Shown here: in pieces, positions 24,432-34,013 of the stretch
Position numbering within the stretch: position 1 is the stretch's first letter
Layout: the number at the start of each line of letters is the position of its first letter
Assembly: GCF_036884655.1 (NCBI RefSeq)
Contig: NC_088339.1
Span: 26,307,501 to 26,371,500 of the forward strand
Direction: 5' to 3'
Length of the DNA: 64,000 nucleotides
DNA from: Musa acuminata AAA Group
Taxonomy: Eukaryota; Streptophyta; Magnoliopsida; Zingiberales; Musaceae
Translations under genes and position numbers: made by a program
The notes under the pieces: model-generated
What the model was told of the DNA's origin: nothing
The model's input: the letters and a program-made list of their open reading frames with translations, nothing else
The model's database searches: none

Positions 24432-24860
24432 CCGGCAAGCAGACACAACGATGCAGACGTGGAACCTCAAGTACGATGTAGCGTGTAACATATACGTGAC
24501 GGGCAGCCGCTTGTTGCCCCCTCCGTACGAATGGCATCATCACGGTACAATCGTCCCGAAAAGCTCAGGACGGTGTCGATCCGTGCAGGTTGGTCGACGC
24601 TTGTATAGAAGCTAAAGTTGATCGTCCGAGGAGCCCGCTACAATTAATTGACCCCGTACGATTAATTCATCAACGTATATATAAAAGCTAACCCTCCTTA
24701 ATCGGGAGGGGGAGAACTTCGAATACTCAACTCTCTCTCTCTCTCTCTCGTTTTACCAAAAGCTAACTTAAGCTTTGGAGGAATCGAGTCGGGAAATCCC
24801 CCTCCCAACCTTGACCCGTGTGTAGGAGTCTAACGACGAAGAAGAAGGTCACTCACCAAG
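24432..24860 (+). mobile_element. Ty3-gypsy-like LTR fragment nested in the copia remnant
   Basis: This piece separates two parts of the minus-strand copia element. It has a TATA box, GTATATATAAAAG at 24,675-24,687, a (CT)n tract at 24,731-24,749, and then AACTTAAGCTTTGGAGGAATC followed by GTCGGGAAATCCCCC, a signature I associate with R/U5 regions of monocot gypsy LTRs. Exact ends and target-site duplications were not found. Confidence 0.5.
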
Positions 24861-24879
24861 AGAGAAGATCGCGCTCGGC

Positions 24880-25320
24880 GGATGAGGCTCGAACCCGACC
24901 CGACGCTCACCCTTACCACCTGAGTATCCACGTGGGCGACAATCTTGTACATCCAGAACTGGATTGAGCCGTACTGATACCTCGACTAAGCGTAAAGGTT
25001 CACCAACATTCTTAAAAGTCTTTGGCTCTTGTATAGTATAGTCTTGAATAACCGTGAGTGCTTCACTGGGAGAAGGTTTATGACTACATACATAGTCATC
25101 CAAGTGACTAGGAGTCCGTTTGGTGCTTATCGATCGAGTCACATTGGTTGATGGTACTCGTTGCACCAATAAAGGTGGTGAGTCAACGCTATTGTCTTCT
25201 AAATCTGAAGTCTTTTGGTTATTTTGAGGATAATTATCCCGTGTATCTTATCAACTTCTGTAGTAGTGTTTTGTTCATCCTATCGTTGATGAGCATTTTC
25301 AATATTTATATGTAAATTGG
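24880..25320 (-). mobile_element. Ty1-copia linker region fragment (upstream half of the disrupted element)
   Basis: The minus strand reads RTPSHLDDYVCSHKPSPSEA then TVIQDYTIQEPKTFKN. This matches the segment between integrase and reverse transcriptase in plant copia polyproteins (xRxRRPPSHLKDYV, then xDPKTFxEA). It precedes the reverse transcriptase remnant on the same strand in the expected order, so both are one element split by the LTR-like insert. The part at 24,880-24,960 also contains a B-box-like GGTTCGAGCC, which may belong to the insert. A frame shift lies near 25,190. Confidence 0.65.
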
Positions 25321-25727
25321 AAAGAAAAATCATCGAGAGGAGAAAGCCAAACGGCTCGAAAAGTTGCGGTTGCTGTTCGCAGTTGCAGGTCGTCTTCGAT
25401 CACAAGAACATCCATTGCTTGTCGAGCTACTTTGCGTTTGGGAGAAGGGGTCAATCGACTCCAACTTGTGTTGATCTGATGTGTGATTGAAACATGAAAG
25501 ATATTGGTGATTATAGTTTGAATGACAACATGGTGTGACCATTGGGTGCAAGAATGGAATTGATATGGTGTATTAATCTCTGTTCCAACTGATGACATAC
25601 ATCACACTTTCTGTGATGCTTTCTCAGTAGAAGTTACAGTTCATGCAAAGCCACACTCCTTCATCAGCTTCCCTGTACATACATGGTGGCATTGGGAGGA
25701 GGATGGGGAAAACGGTGAGCTTGATTG

Positions 25728-26136
25728 ATGTCCATGGCGAGGGCCAAGTCCTTCCTGTCGCTTCCTTTAAATCCGCCACCGGCAGGAGCTTGGTTGGTGC
25801 TGTTGCTCGTGGCGGTGGCTGCGAAGTCTCAAGTAGCTTGGTCGTCTCCGTCTCAGCAGACCTGCTCTGCGAATCTTGGCCAGCTCGCCGCATTCGCTCG
25901 CTTCGTTGTTCCTGGCCAAGTCACAGGGCCTCCCGGCGAACAATGCTGCGCCTCTCTCGGACGCGTCGACCATGGCTGCCTCTGCGACACCCTCAGTATC
26001 ATCGCTCGCCTGTCTGCTCGCTGCAACCTCCCTCGGATCACCTGCAGTATGCTTTCAGCTCATATATGCTGATCCTTCTCATCTGTTTGTTCCTCCGGCT
26101 TATATCCTTGATTTCTGGATGCGTACAGGTCCCTGA
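25728..26136 (+). CDS. Secreted LTP/2S-albumin-like small protein (anther FIL1-like), lacking one conserved cysteine
   Basis: A small eight-cysteine-motif-type protein of about 109 residues in two exons, 25,728-26,046 and 26,129-26,136. The intron has GT-AG ends (A/GTATGC and TACAG/GTCCC), and splicing gives the short tail CSP-stop. An N-terminal hydrophobic stretch (AWLVLLLVAVAA) after a basic start is a signal peptide. The mature part has TCSANL (C1), GEQCC (C3-C4), HGCLCD (C5-C6), then ARCNLPRITC (C7-C8). The place normally held by C2 is Phe (LAAFARF, codon TTC), so only seven of eight cysteines are present and one disulfide cannot form normally. The spacing resembles stamen-specific FIL1/A9-type proteins, which act in anther cell walls or tapetum. 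Reading through the intron would instead give an alternative tail ending at 26,072. Confidence 0.7.
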
Positions 26137-26749
26137 ATGCAGACGGCATGGAGCACTGCCTTTGTCGAGTGGAATCTTGGCTGGTTTTCTGTGTTCTCCT
26201 TTGATCTTTCAGCAGTGTGATGATAGTAGTAGAAGTAGGCATCAATAAAAAAGACTGCTTGCTTTTATGGATACTATGGAAGCTGTTAATTGGCTGATTG
26301 ATACAACTAAAACACAGTGATGCTTCACTTCATTAATAAAGATGCTAATTTTTATGCACATAATTACTGTAGAATAAATGTATGAAAACAAATAAAATAC
26401 AGATTTTGATTTTTTTTTGTATTTTTTTAATAATGAAAAAAATAGTGAGAAAAATGTAATATCAATTGAAGTATTTAATGGAAAAGATTGTACCAATTGA
26501 AGAAGAAATTTGAAGGCCCAAATCTAATTGAAATGCCTTAAGCCCGGCCCAAATTTAAGCCCATGAGTTGCAGGAAGTACGGTCGGCGCCCTCTAATAGC
26601 CATGAGTCCCAACCCTTTCGATTTGGCGCCGCCCGTCCGCCGCTCAGGCTCGTAGCCTCTCTCTCTCTTGATCCCTCTCTCGGCTTCTTCGCGTATGGTT
26701 GTTCTTTGAAGTTGAGATATCTGGGTTGCAGGCTTCCGGTGCATTCATC
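26137..26749. other. Spacer and 5' leader of the uL29m gene
   Basis: The first part (26,240-26,500) is AT-rich and follows the LTP-like gene; AATAAA-like signals occur near 26,240. From about 26,570 it becomes GC- and CT-rich, consistent with promoter and 5' leader of the ribosomal protein gene. No TATA box is obvious, which is common for housekeeping genes. Confidence 0.4.
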
Positions 26750-28930
26750 ATGTTCGGGTCCAGGGTTTCGGGCAGAGTGCTTTGCGCCGCTGCCAGGTCG
26801 GAGTCTTCTGCAGCTTCTTCTGCTGCTGCCGCCTCTTCCGCTGCTTCAACTTCGGTTAGGAAGGCACAGAATCCGCTTGAGGAGTTCTTTGAGGTGGACA
26901 GAAGCACGGATGAAGAAAAACCCGTCATTTATGGTGCCGTCCTGATTCCTTCTTTTATCTTTAGAATCACTCTCTGCTATTGCCTTGTCTTATTTTGCTT
27001 TAAGATCTCCCTTCTATTTCTCGTAGTAATGATACATTTGGTCGTACCAAAGTCTTCATTTTGCTTTTGTTTCTGTAAATGGTTGCTTGAACTGTTCGCG
27101 TAGCACAGATATTTGTGATCTAATTCGGTGTATTGAATCCCAAATATTCTCAGAATTTTTGCTACAATCATTCGACAGATTTAACCTTCTTGATTGTCTT
27201 GCAGTGTCACATCCACAACATCACGAAGACAGCAAATAACTCTCATGGCACAATAATTTAGTTGGCAACAAATGACTCTCCAATTGGACTTTGTTTTCAC
27301 TGTTCTGCATCAAACTGACATTGATGCGTTAGTTTCAATGTTCAGGCATTGCTAGACTTTGCACTGAACACCTGGAATTACTATGTCATTAGTTTGTGGG
27401 CCAAAATGTCAATTCCCTAGTTTTCTAATTTTGTCATAACTTATCTTTGTTCTCCAGAATCTGTTGTTATAGCCTGAATTTTAGTTTCATCAGCCTCTCG
27501 AATAACCCTAAGAAACTAATGGAATTGCTTTTGTAACACCTTCCATAGTCTGCAGTCTTCAACACTAGGTAAAGTACTTCTATCTTTTTTTCTAGTCTCT
27601 AGTTTCGGACAACGAACATGTTATACTCCTCATAATCCTAAAAAGATTTCTTTACCTTATTATGTTCAGAACATTAGCTTTTTAGTCATTACATTGACAA
27701 TTTTTTTTCTTAGCTTCTAAAAATCACTCTACATGTTTCTTCTTCTTCTTCCCCTTTCAGTTCTTTTATGGTTTTGGTTGCGCTACTTTCATCTTAGAGG
27801 TTACCAGGTGCCAGGCACAATTTTCTATCTGACCGATCCATGTATTGCGGGTATATGGTTCTTTCGTGTTGGAGATGTTGGATCTAGTATTATTAAAGAA
27901 TAACCATACACTGTGTGATTGCCGGTTTACAAGAATTATATAGCATATTATCGGTAACAATTATGTAGCATACCATATAATATATGTTATCATCTTAATT
28001 TTTTTGACCTTTATACAGGTCGCAGTTGGAAGGCTTCTGAATTGCGTCTTAAATCTTGGGATGATCTTCAGAAGCTGTGGTATGTCCTTTTAAAGGAAAA
28101 GAACATGTTGATGACTCAACGCCAAATGCTTCATGCTCAAAACCTACGGTTTCCTAACCAAGAACGTATTCCAAAGGTATATGTTACCTTTACCTAACTA
28201 TCATTTCAGGATTTGTATCTTTATTATTATTTTTTGTTTATCTTCAATTGTTGAACTACTAGTGATCTGACTTTTGTAAATATCAAAACAGACAAGACAC
28301 TATGTAGTGCATTTAGGTGGATAATCCATTGAATCCTGAACCTGCTTTTATCTAGATTAGCTACAGCATGACATATTTTGGTTTTACAACTCAACGAGCT
28401 GATGTTTCTTTTGAGTTGGCTCAGAAATGGTTGCAACTATGATGGTGTTGTCGGCCATAGATTGACCTTATTTTGTTTCCTCTGCCATGTTCTTGTTTCC
28501 TGATAAGAAATGGTGACAATAAAATTGCCAGCATGTCTCTTTGTTCTCATGTTGATTACACTCACAGCCTCTACCATCAAAACTACAGCATCTTGTGGAA
28601 TGTGGAATAACTATACTGGCCATAAGAACATGCAGCTTATCTATACATTTTGGCACGTTTTTTTTTTTTTTCTTTCTGTTTTTAAATAATATAAATATAT
28701 TGCTGCTACTGTTCGATAGAGACTTTCTTCGATGCTTTTACAATTAAAGGACAAGATTCTAGAGCTACCTGACTGCAGTATTTAGCTCTCTTTCTGATGA
28801 TAAGCATGAATGTTAATTGTAGGCAAGGAAGTCGATGTGTCGAATAAAGCATGTGTTAACCGAGAGAGCCATTGCAGAACCTGATCCAAGGAGGTCTGCA
28901 GAAATGAAGAGGATGATAAATGCCTTGTGA
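26750..28930 (+). CDS. MRPL47: Mitochondrial large ribosomal subunit protein uL29m (MRPL47)
   Basis: A nuclear gene for the mitochondrial 39S/50S protein uL29m at the peptide exit side of the mitoribosome. Three phase-consistent exons: 26,750-26,933, 28,019-28,176 and 28,823-28,930, giving 149 residues. Exon 1 encodes a Ser/Ala/Arg-rich mitochondrial presequence (MFGSRVSGRVLCAAARSESS) and the start of the conserved core, NPLEEFFEVDRSTDEEKPV. Exon 2 gives GRSWKASELRLKSWDDLQKL then WYVLLKEKNMLMTQRQMLHA. Exon 3 gives RKSMCRIKHVLTERAIAEPD and ends ..RRSAEMKRMINAL. Length and motifs match the plant family closely and no defect is seen. The first intron is about 1.1 kb. Confidence 0.95.
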
Positions 28931-29263
28931 TGCTCTTATCTATTCCTTTCAATGTGTTAAGCTTTTCAATAAGAACATATTGGGGATTAAGCTCCTTTTT
29001 GTCCTAGAAACATGCAGTTGGTGTACATTTCTGTAATCAAATCAAATATTTGAGATTGAGATTTAAATTTTGTTTTCCTTACTTGCCATCTAATTTAGGA
29101 AATCTTAATCTACTTCCTTGTTTGTTGATATGAATTAAGGAAGTAACTATTAAGTATTTAAAATATGATGATATCATATTTGTTAGTATATTAAATGGAA
29201 ATAATTTATATTAAATAAATATGAAAATTAAAATTTATTTTCCTTAATAGAGGCTCACCTCCT

Positions 29264-29274
29264 CCTATTTAAAG
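29264..29274 (+). promoter_or_regulatory. TATA-like box of the LTR-like element
   Basis: CTATTTAAAGG followed by GGAGGGATCTCTCTCC, a typical transition from TATA box to a CT-rich transcription start area. It supports transcription of the region that contains the hairpin array about 1.2 kb downstream. Confidence 0.4.
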
Positions 29275-29327
29275 GGGAGGGATCTCTCTCCTTCGTTCCT
29301 CACCTAGTCGAGCCTGGCAGCGGGAGG

Positions 29328-29385
29328 AATGAGGAGTTACACCCTGTTAACAAGAGAACGAGGAGTTACACCCTATTGACAAGAG
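29328..29385 (+). repeat. Two tandem 29-bp units
   Basis: Units 29,328-29,356 and 29,357-29,385 share GAGGAGTTACACCCT and ACAAGAG, with three mismatches over 29 bases. They lie just downstream of the TATA-like box in the leader of the LTR-like element and are followed by AGGTAGG, a possible donor. Confidence 0.85.
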
Positions 29386-30477
29386 GTAGGTTTCCCTACC
29401 TTTCTTAAAAGTTTTAGCTTTTATTTTGATTATTTAAATGTTGAAAGTTTTAAAGTTTGAAAAATGTGCATCAATTCTTTAAATGTCAATTTTTTTATAT
29501 TAAAATAATCAGTTAAAGTTTTCATAATATTATTTGATCCATGATTAAGATTTTTATTGTAGAATTAAATATGTTAAAAAGGTATATGTTTTATATGATA
29601 TATTTTCTGTATTACAGTTTATCTTTAATCTTATCTGGATTAAAATTTTGTTAGACTAGAATATGTTATCTAAAATCCCTTTTTGATATTCTTTGATCTG
29701 AAATTTAAAATATATTATTCTGAATGATTTAAAATATGACTAGAATATGTTGAAATTTTATGTGTTGAAAACATGATTTTTATTTGAATTTAGAAAGCTA
29801 TTTCCTTGTGTTAAAATTTATCTCCTAGTCCCTCTTGTAATGTCTTATGGTTTCTAGTCAAATTGAGAATGTTATTTCTTTGTATTAAAGCTTTTCTCCT
29901 CATCTATCTTTTAATGTATTATTATGTTTTCATTTATGTTGTTAATGGGTATATGCTATGACTAGTCCATGGGCCAGGGCTGGGCTAGTTTTATGTAATG
30001 TATGCTCAATCATGTATAATGCACATGACCAGTAGATGGACTGGCTCATTCTAGCCCAATATTATTGTTGAACTTGAGCCCAAATATTGATTGAATTAAA
30101 CTAGACTTGATTAGTCTAGATCAATTCAGGGTGATTCCGAATTGATTGACTTATTCAAGTTAGTTTAACCTAAATTGAACTTAATCTAGTCTAAATTATA
30201 CTAGTCTAGGGTGGTTCCAGACAAGTTAAATAAGGATTAGAAATCAGTTCAGTTAGGCTCTAGTAAATCGAGTTCAATTGAATCGATTAAACTAGAGTTC
30301 AAGTCAATTGAGGGTTAATTTATATTATTTGATATTGATGATTTTTGAAAGAGATGTTTTAAATATGTTATTTCATCCCGAAATGGATATGACCAGTGTG
30401 AGATTATATTTCTGCCGAGAGCAGGTAGGGCGATTCCCTTCGGGGATTAGCGGGCCGTCAGACGTGGCGGCTAGACG

Positions 30478-30640
30478 GTTCCTCCATCCGCTGTTGGGAG
30501 GAACGTGTCCCCACTTTGGCGGGTGTGGGACACCACTCCATCCGCTGTTGGGAGTGTGATATGAGTTTGCCTCCATCCGCTGTTGGGAGAACACAAACTC
30601 ATCCCGTAGGATAAAGCCTCTCCATCCGCTGTTGGGGGAG
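30478..30640 (+). repeat. Array of four stem-loops sharing an identical 11-nt loop
   Basis: Four hairpins each present the loop ATCCGCTGTTG. Hairpin 1: GTTCCTCC (30,478-30,485) with GGAGGAAC (30,497-30,504). Hairpin 2: CACTCC (30,534-30,539) with GGAGTG (30,551-30,556). Hairpin 3: CTCC (30,571-30,574) with GGAG (30,586-30,589), enclosed by ATGAGTTTG (30,561-30,569) and CAAACTCAT (30,594-30,602). Hairpin 4: CTCTCC (30,618-30,623) with GGGGAG (30,635-30,640), containing one G-T wobble. The stems differ in sequence yet remain complementary. Just outside are TTCG-loop hairpins near 30,434-30,445 and 30,641-30,658. The function is unknown. Confidence 0.8.
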
Positions 30641-30983
30641 TGCTCCTTCGGGTACTTGATATACGCCAATGGGATGATTGATTGAATTTTGATCATGTAT
30701 TTATTTTGATTTGACTTTTGGGGTTCCTATTCAGCATTGCTGAATTTTCTTTGTTTTTGATTTTCAGAGCAACCTCTCTCTAGTACTAAATCGGATTCCA
30801 GTGGAGAGCGAACCTTCCTCTACCGCTAGGTAGAGCCACTTGGATGACTCTTGAAGTTAACTTTTCTATTTGTAATTTGATGAATAAATGAATTGTAATA
30901 AATGGTTATAGATGATGAATAAAGTGATGTTTATTTATTTGGCCTGTGTGAAAAAAAAAAAAAATCCAGGATGTGACAATTTC

Positions 30984-31796
30984 TGCTTAGATCCTTGATT
31001 CGCCTAAAACTTGAGGTTGAACTTGGCATGCACAGATGTTGTAATTTATTTTTCTTGTCGAAATGCCTTTAATAGGATGACATTCCTTTTCCCTTAAAAT
31101 GAATCCATGTTTAGATTTTGATAATGTTATTAATAACTATAGATTTTTATTTATAAATTAATCTTTTAGATCAATAGCAATTAATTTGACATATAAGTCA
31201 GTCCTTCCCCACAGTACCAAACACCTCTTCATACTTAAATGTGCTTTTAGGTGAAGAGTAGAGACCAAAGTAAGCAGCAAGTTAGGTTTTAATTGACATG
31301 TGTTATATGTATTGGTTAATGTCTGAGTTGAGAACAGAGATCAGTAAAGGAATGTCTTGGCTCCACCAACCATGTCTACTTAGCTTTGTGTAATATATGC
31401 GAACTTATCAGGCCAATATTTTCCTTTAACAGTGCAAGGCATGTTAGGTGAGAAATGGATTGGGTTTCAGGCAGGCTGAAGTGGTAGTGGGGAAGAAGAA
31501 GGTGACACAAGATGGAGAGTGAGGTCAACTTCTGTTGAAACAAGCTCTCCCTACTTGGAATAAATATTTGCTTGATAAGCTTTGCACTCTTCGACAATGT
31601 TATATACGCTATATATGTAATGTTAATTAACCTTTTGAATCGTAGGCGACACTTCCATTCTCCACTGCCTCACACATGCATGCACCATGCAAAAAGGTTT
31701 CAGTAGCACTTGGAAAGCAGTCTCCTTTGATGATGCATGCATGTGCTGATTCCTAATCCTGTGACAGGGACCATTGAGGAAGCCATTAGAGCAGCT

Positions 31797-31836
<40 letters not shown>

Positions 31837-32589
31837 GCATACTCGTATCATCCTTACCAATGATATGCCGGCCATGGAGCTTGGAAAGACGTCTGAATCT
31901 GCTTCACTCGAGGCCATGACAGCGTCGATCGATCTCCAACGCCATTCAAATTCGAAGGTAGTAAACAAAGCTTCCTCTGCACACGTTAATGTCTTCCCCA
32001 CTTTCCTCCACACCCTTCAATCTGCGTTCAAAGTCGCCAGCAAATACCTTTGGAAGATTCCAATGCAGTACCAGGAATTAATGTACAGTCAAACAAACGG
32101 GTCTTTTTGCTCCTCAGATGTAAAAGGAATTTGATGAAACACCTAAAGCTATTCCCCATCGCTATCCATCTATGCTCCCCTCCACAATGGCGATCGAAGG
32201 CGAGGCCTTCATCCGCCACCTTGGATCTCTTCTCTTCATGCGCGCACAAAGTGGGGCTCGACCAGCTTGTCTTCCATTACGGCGTCGCACGCGTCCACTC
32301 TCCCTCGAATCCACGATCCGGTCGCCCTTCTCCACACGTGTGACGCTCCTGATTCGTCCTTGCTTTGCTTCACGTGTACACATTCCCTTGCGCGATGGTT
32401 GACTCGCACTGTATGCGCGTCCAGGCAGCAATGGACAAAATGGCTAGTTTAATGTGTCACAGAAGAATCACCCACCACCATTTCTCTCTTTTGAGCACCA
32501 GCAGCCACGTCCCAGTCCTCGTGTTAGGTCTTCTTCCTCCTCTCCTCCCTGTTGTTCTTTGGTGTCTTGGATCATCTGTGGAGCTTTGC
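30984..32589. other. Spacer and promoter region of the Dof gene
   Basis: About 1.6 kb. AT-rich to 31,700, then a (GA)n tract at 31,798-31,834, then CT-rich sequence approaching the Dof start, probably the promoter and 5' leader. Short frames on both strands overlap and match no domain. No TATA box was confidently assigned. Confidence 0.4.
31798..31834. repeat. (GA)n microsatellite, about 18 units
   Basis: An uninterrupted AG dinucleotide tract about 750 bases upstream of the Dof ATG. GA/CT tracts of this kind can bind BBR/BPC (GAGA-binding) proteins in plants; whether this one does is not shown by the sequence. Confidence 0.95.
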
Positions 32590-34013
32590 ATGGATACTAC
32601 CCAGTGGCCTCAGGTAAAGATTGCCCAAACTTTGATGAAACTTATTTTGGATCCATGTACCTACCGATCGTAAATTTCTCTGGTGGATCGGTGTGGATCT
32701 GCTGTGCTTTTTTAGGGTCGAGGCTCGAGATTGATGCACAGCTTCTTTTTCTTACGTTGATTCCCTTGAAGAGATCTCTTCTTTCACTCTCTCACATCCT
32801 TCCCTTGGTCCTTAAGCTTTTAATTCTGTCACCTCGCCCCTTTTACTCTTGAAAGCAGCAAACCACTTTGCTTTTCTGCCTTTTTCTTCTTTTTTTATCT
32901 CTGTTTTCTTGCTTTTCTTTTATCGTATGCAGTAAAGCAGTGATATGTTCTTGTCCAGAATGTGTGATTTCTCTTCCTTCTTTTCCTCCCTCCAACCAGT
33001 TCCCTTCCGATCTGATATATGTGAGTGTTTAAGTCCGTTTTCTCCTACTCCCTCTCTGATTTAGTTTGTACAAATGGGGATTTGGTGGTGTTGGTGCTCT
33101 ACAGGGCGTAGGGATGATGATGATGATGCCCATGGTGGATTTTGCTCCCTCCGCCACAACCGCCACTGCTGCAAGCAACACATGCACGGGAACCAGAGCA
33201 CAGCTGACGGAGAGTACGAGGCCAAGGTCGCACAAGGAGCAGGCCCTCAACTGCCCCCGGTGCAACTCCACCAACACCAAGTTCTGCTACTACAACAACT
33301 ACAGCCTCACCCAGCCCAGGTACTTCTGCAAGACCTGTAGGAGGTATTGGACTGAGGGTGGATCCCTAAGGAATGTCCCTGTGGGTGGTGGCTCGAGAAA
33401 GAACAAGCGGTCCTCCCACTCCTCCGCCACCGCCTCGACCACCACCACCACAAAGTCCACCTCCTCCATCGCATCAGCATTAACAACCGCCTCAACTTCC
33501 AAGAAGTTCCCCGCTGACCTCATCCCTCCATCGATCTCACTCTCCGCCAGCTCTGAAGCTCCCAAGTATTCCGAGAGACAGGATCTCAGTCTGGCCTTCC
33601 GACAGCATGGCCTTCCTGAGTACAATGACTACCCCAACCTGGAAACCAGCAGTGCCAACAGCAGCAGCGGTGCTCTGTCTGCCATGGAGCTACTGAGGGG
33701 TGGGATGACTCCAAGAGGCCTCGGGTCTTTCATGCCGATGCCGGAATACCCTACTGGATTCGGATTGCAGGAATTCAGGCCACCTACTCTTAATTTCGAT
33801 TTGGATGGAACTGCCGGAGAGAGCAGGAGCTTGCCCGGAATGCAGGTAAGTACCAGCGGTAAGCTGCTGTTTCCCTTTGGGGACGTGAAGCCGGCTGTCC
33901 CTTCAAACATGTTCGCAGAGCAGTTTGAGAAGAATAAGGGGCAAGCTAGCGACCCTCCTGCGTTTTGGAATGGTATCATTGGAGGAGGAGGAAGAGGAGG
34001 AGGCTCATGGTAG
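32590..34013 (+). CDS. Dof-type zinc finger transcription factor
   Basis: A plant-specific DNA-binding protein recognising AAAG core sites. Two exons: 32,590-32,613 (MDTTQWPQ, donor CAG/GTAAAG) and 33,105-34,013 (acceptor CTACAG/GGCGTAGGG), giving 310 residues. The tiny first exon with the MDxxQWPQ start is common in one group of Dof genes; without it the second exon has no good start before the internal MMMMM. The Dof domain (about residues 62-112) shows [20 protein letters not shown] then [20 protein letters not shown], with the four zinc-binding Cys in CPRC and CKTC and the basic [12 protein letters not shown] tail. The rest is Ser/Thr- and Gly-rich and ends in a [10 protein letters not shown] tail. 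The reading is clean and no truncation is seen. I do not assign a subgroup name. Confidence 0.93.

Larger units (their letters stand above)
29032..30978 (+). mobile_element. Candidate non-coding solo LTR/LARD-like element
   Basis: The segment starts TG, ends TGTGACA, and is flanked by the 5-base direct repeat ATTTC (29,027-29,031 and 30,979-30,983). A TATA-like CTATTTAAAGG at 29,264-29,274 is followed by a CT-rich leader and a 29-bp direct repeat pair. Near the 3' end there is a group of hairpins (separate entry) and an A-run of about 15 just before the end. There is no long frame. This layout fits an LTR with promoter and terminator. The short target duplication could be chance in AT-rich DNA, and the termini are not good inverted repeats. 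Confidence 0.45.

Noticed and set aside
24849..24960. tRNA gene or intact SINE suggested by GGTTCGAGCC
   Set aside because: The surrounding sequence does not fold as a tRNA and lies at the junction of LTR and copia debris. I could not define a 5' start or tail.
30373..30696. Minus-strand frame with repeated PNSGWR peptides
   Set aside because: The peptide repeats are a by-product of the invariant hairpin loop read in one frame. Copies fall in different frames (one reads QQRMEA), so a coding explanation is weaker than a structural one.
32454..32852. 132-residue plus frame overlapping the Dof first exon
   Set aside because: It is in a different frame from MDTTQWPQ, runs into the Dof intron and has no similarity to known proteins.
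33299..33625. Minus-strand Trp/Arg- or Val/Glu-rich frames in the Dof gene
   Set aside because: They are antisense shadows of the Ser/Thr-rich region after the Dof domain.
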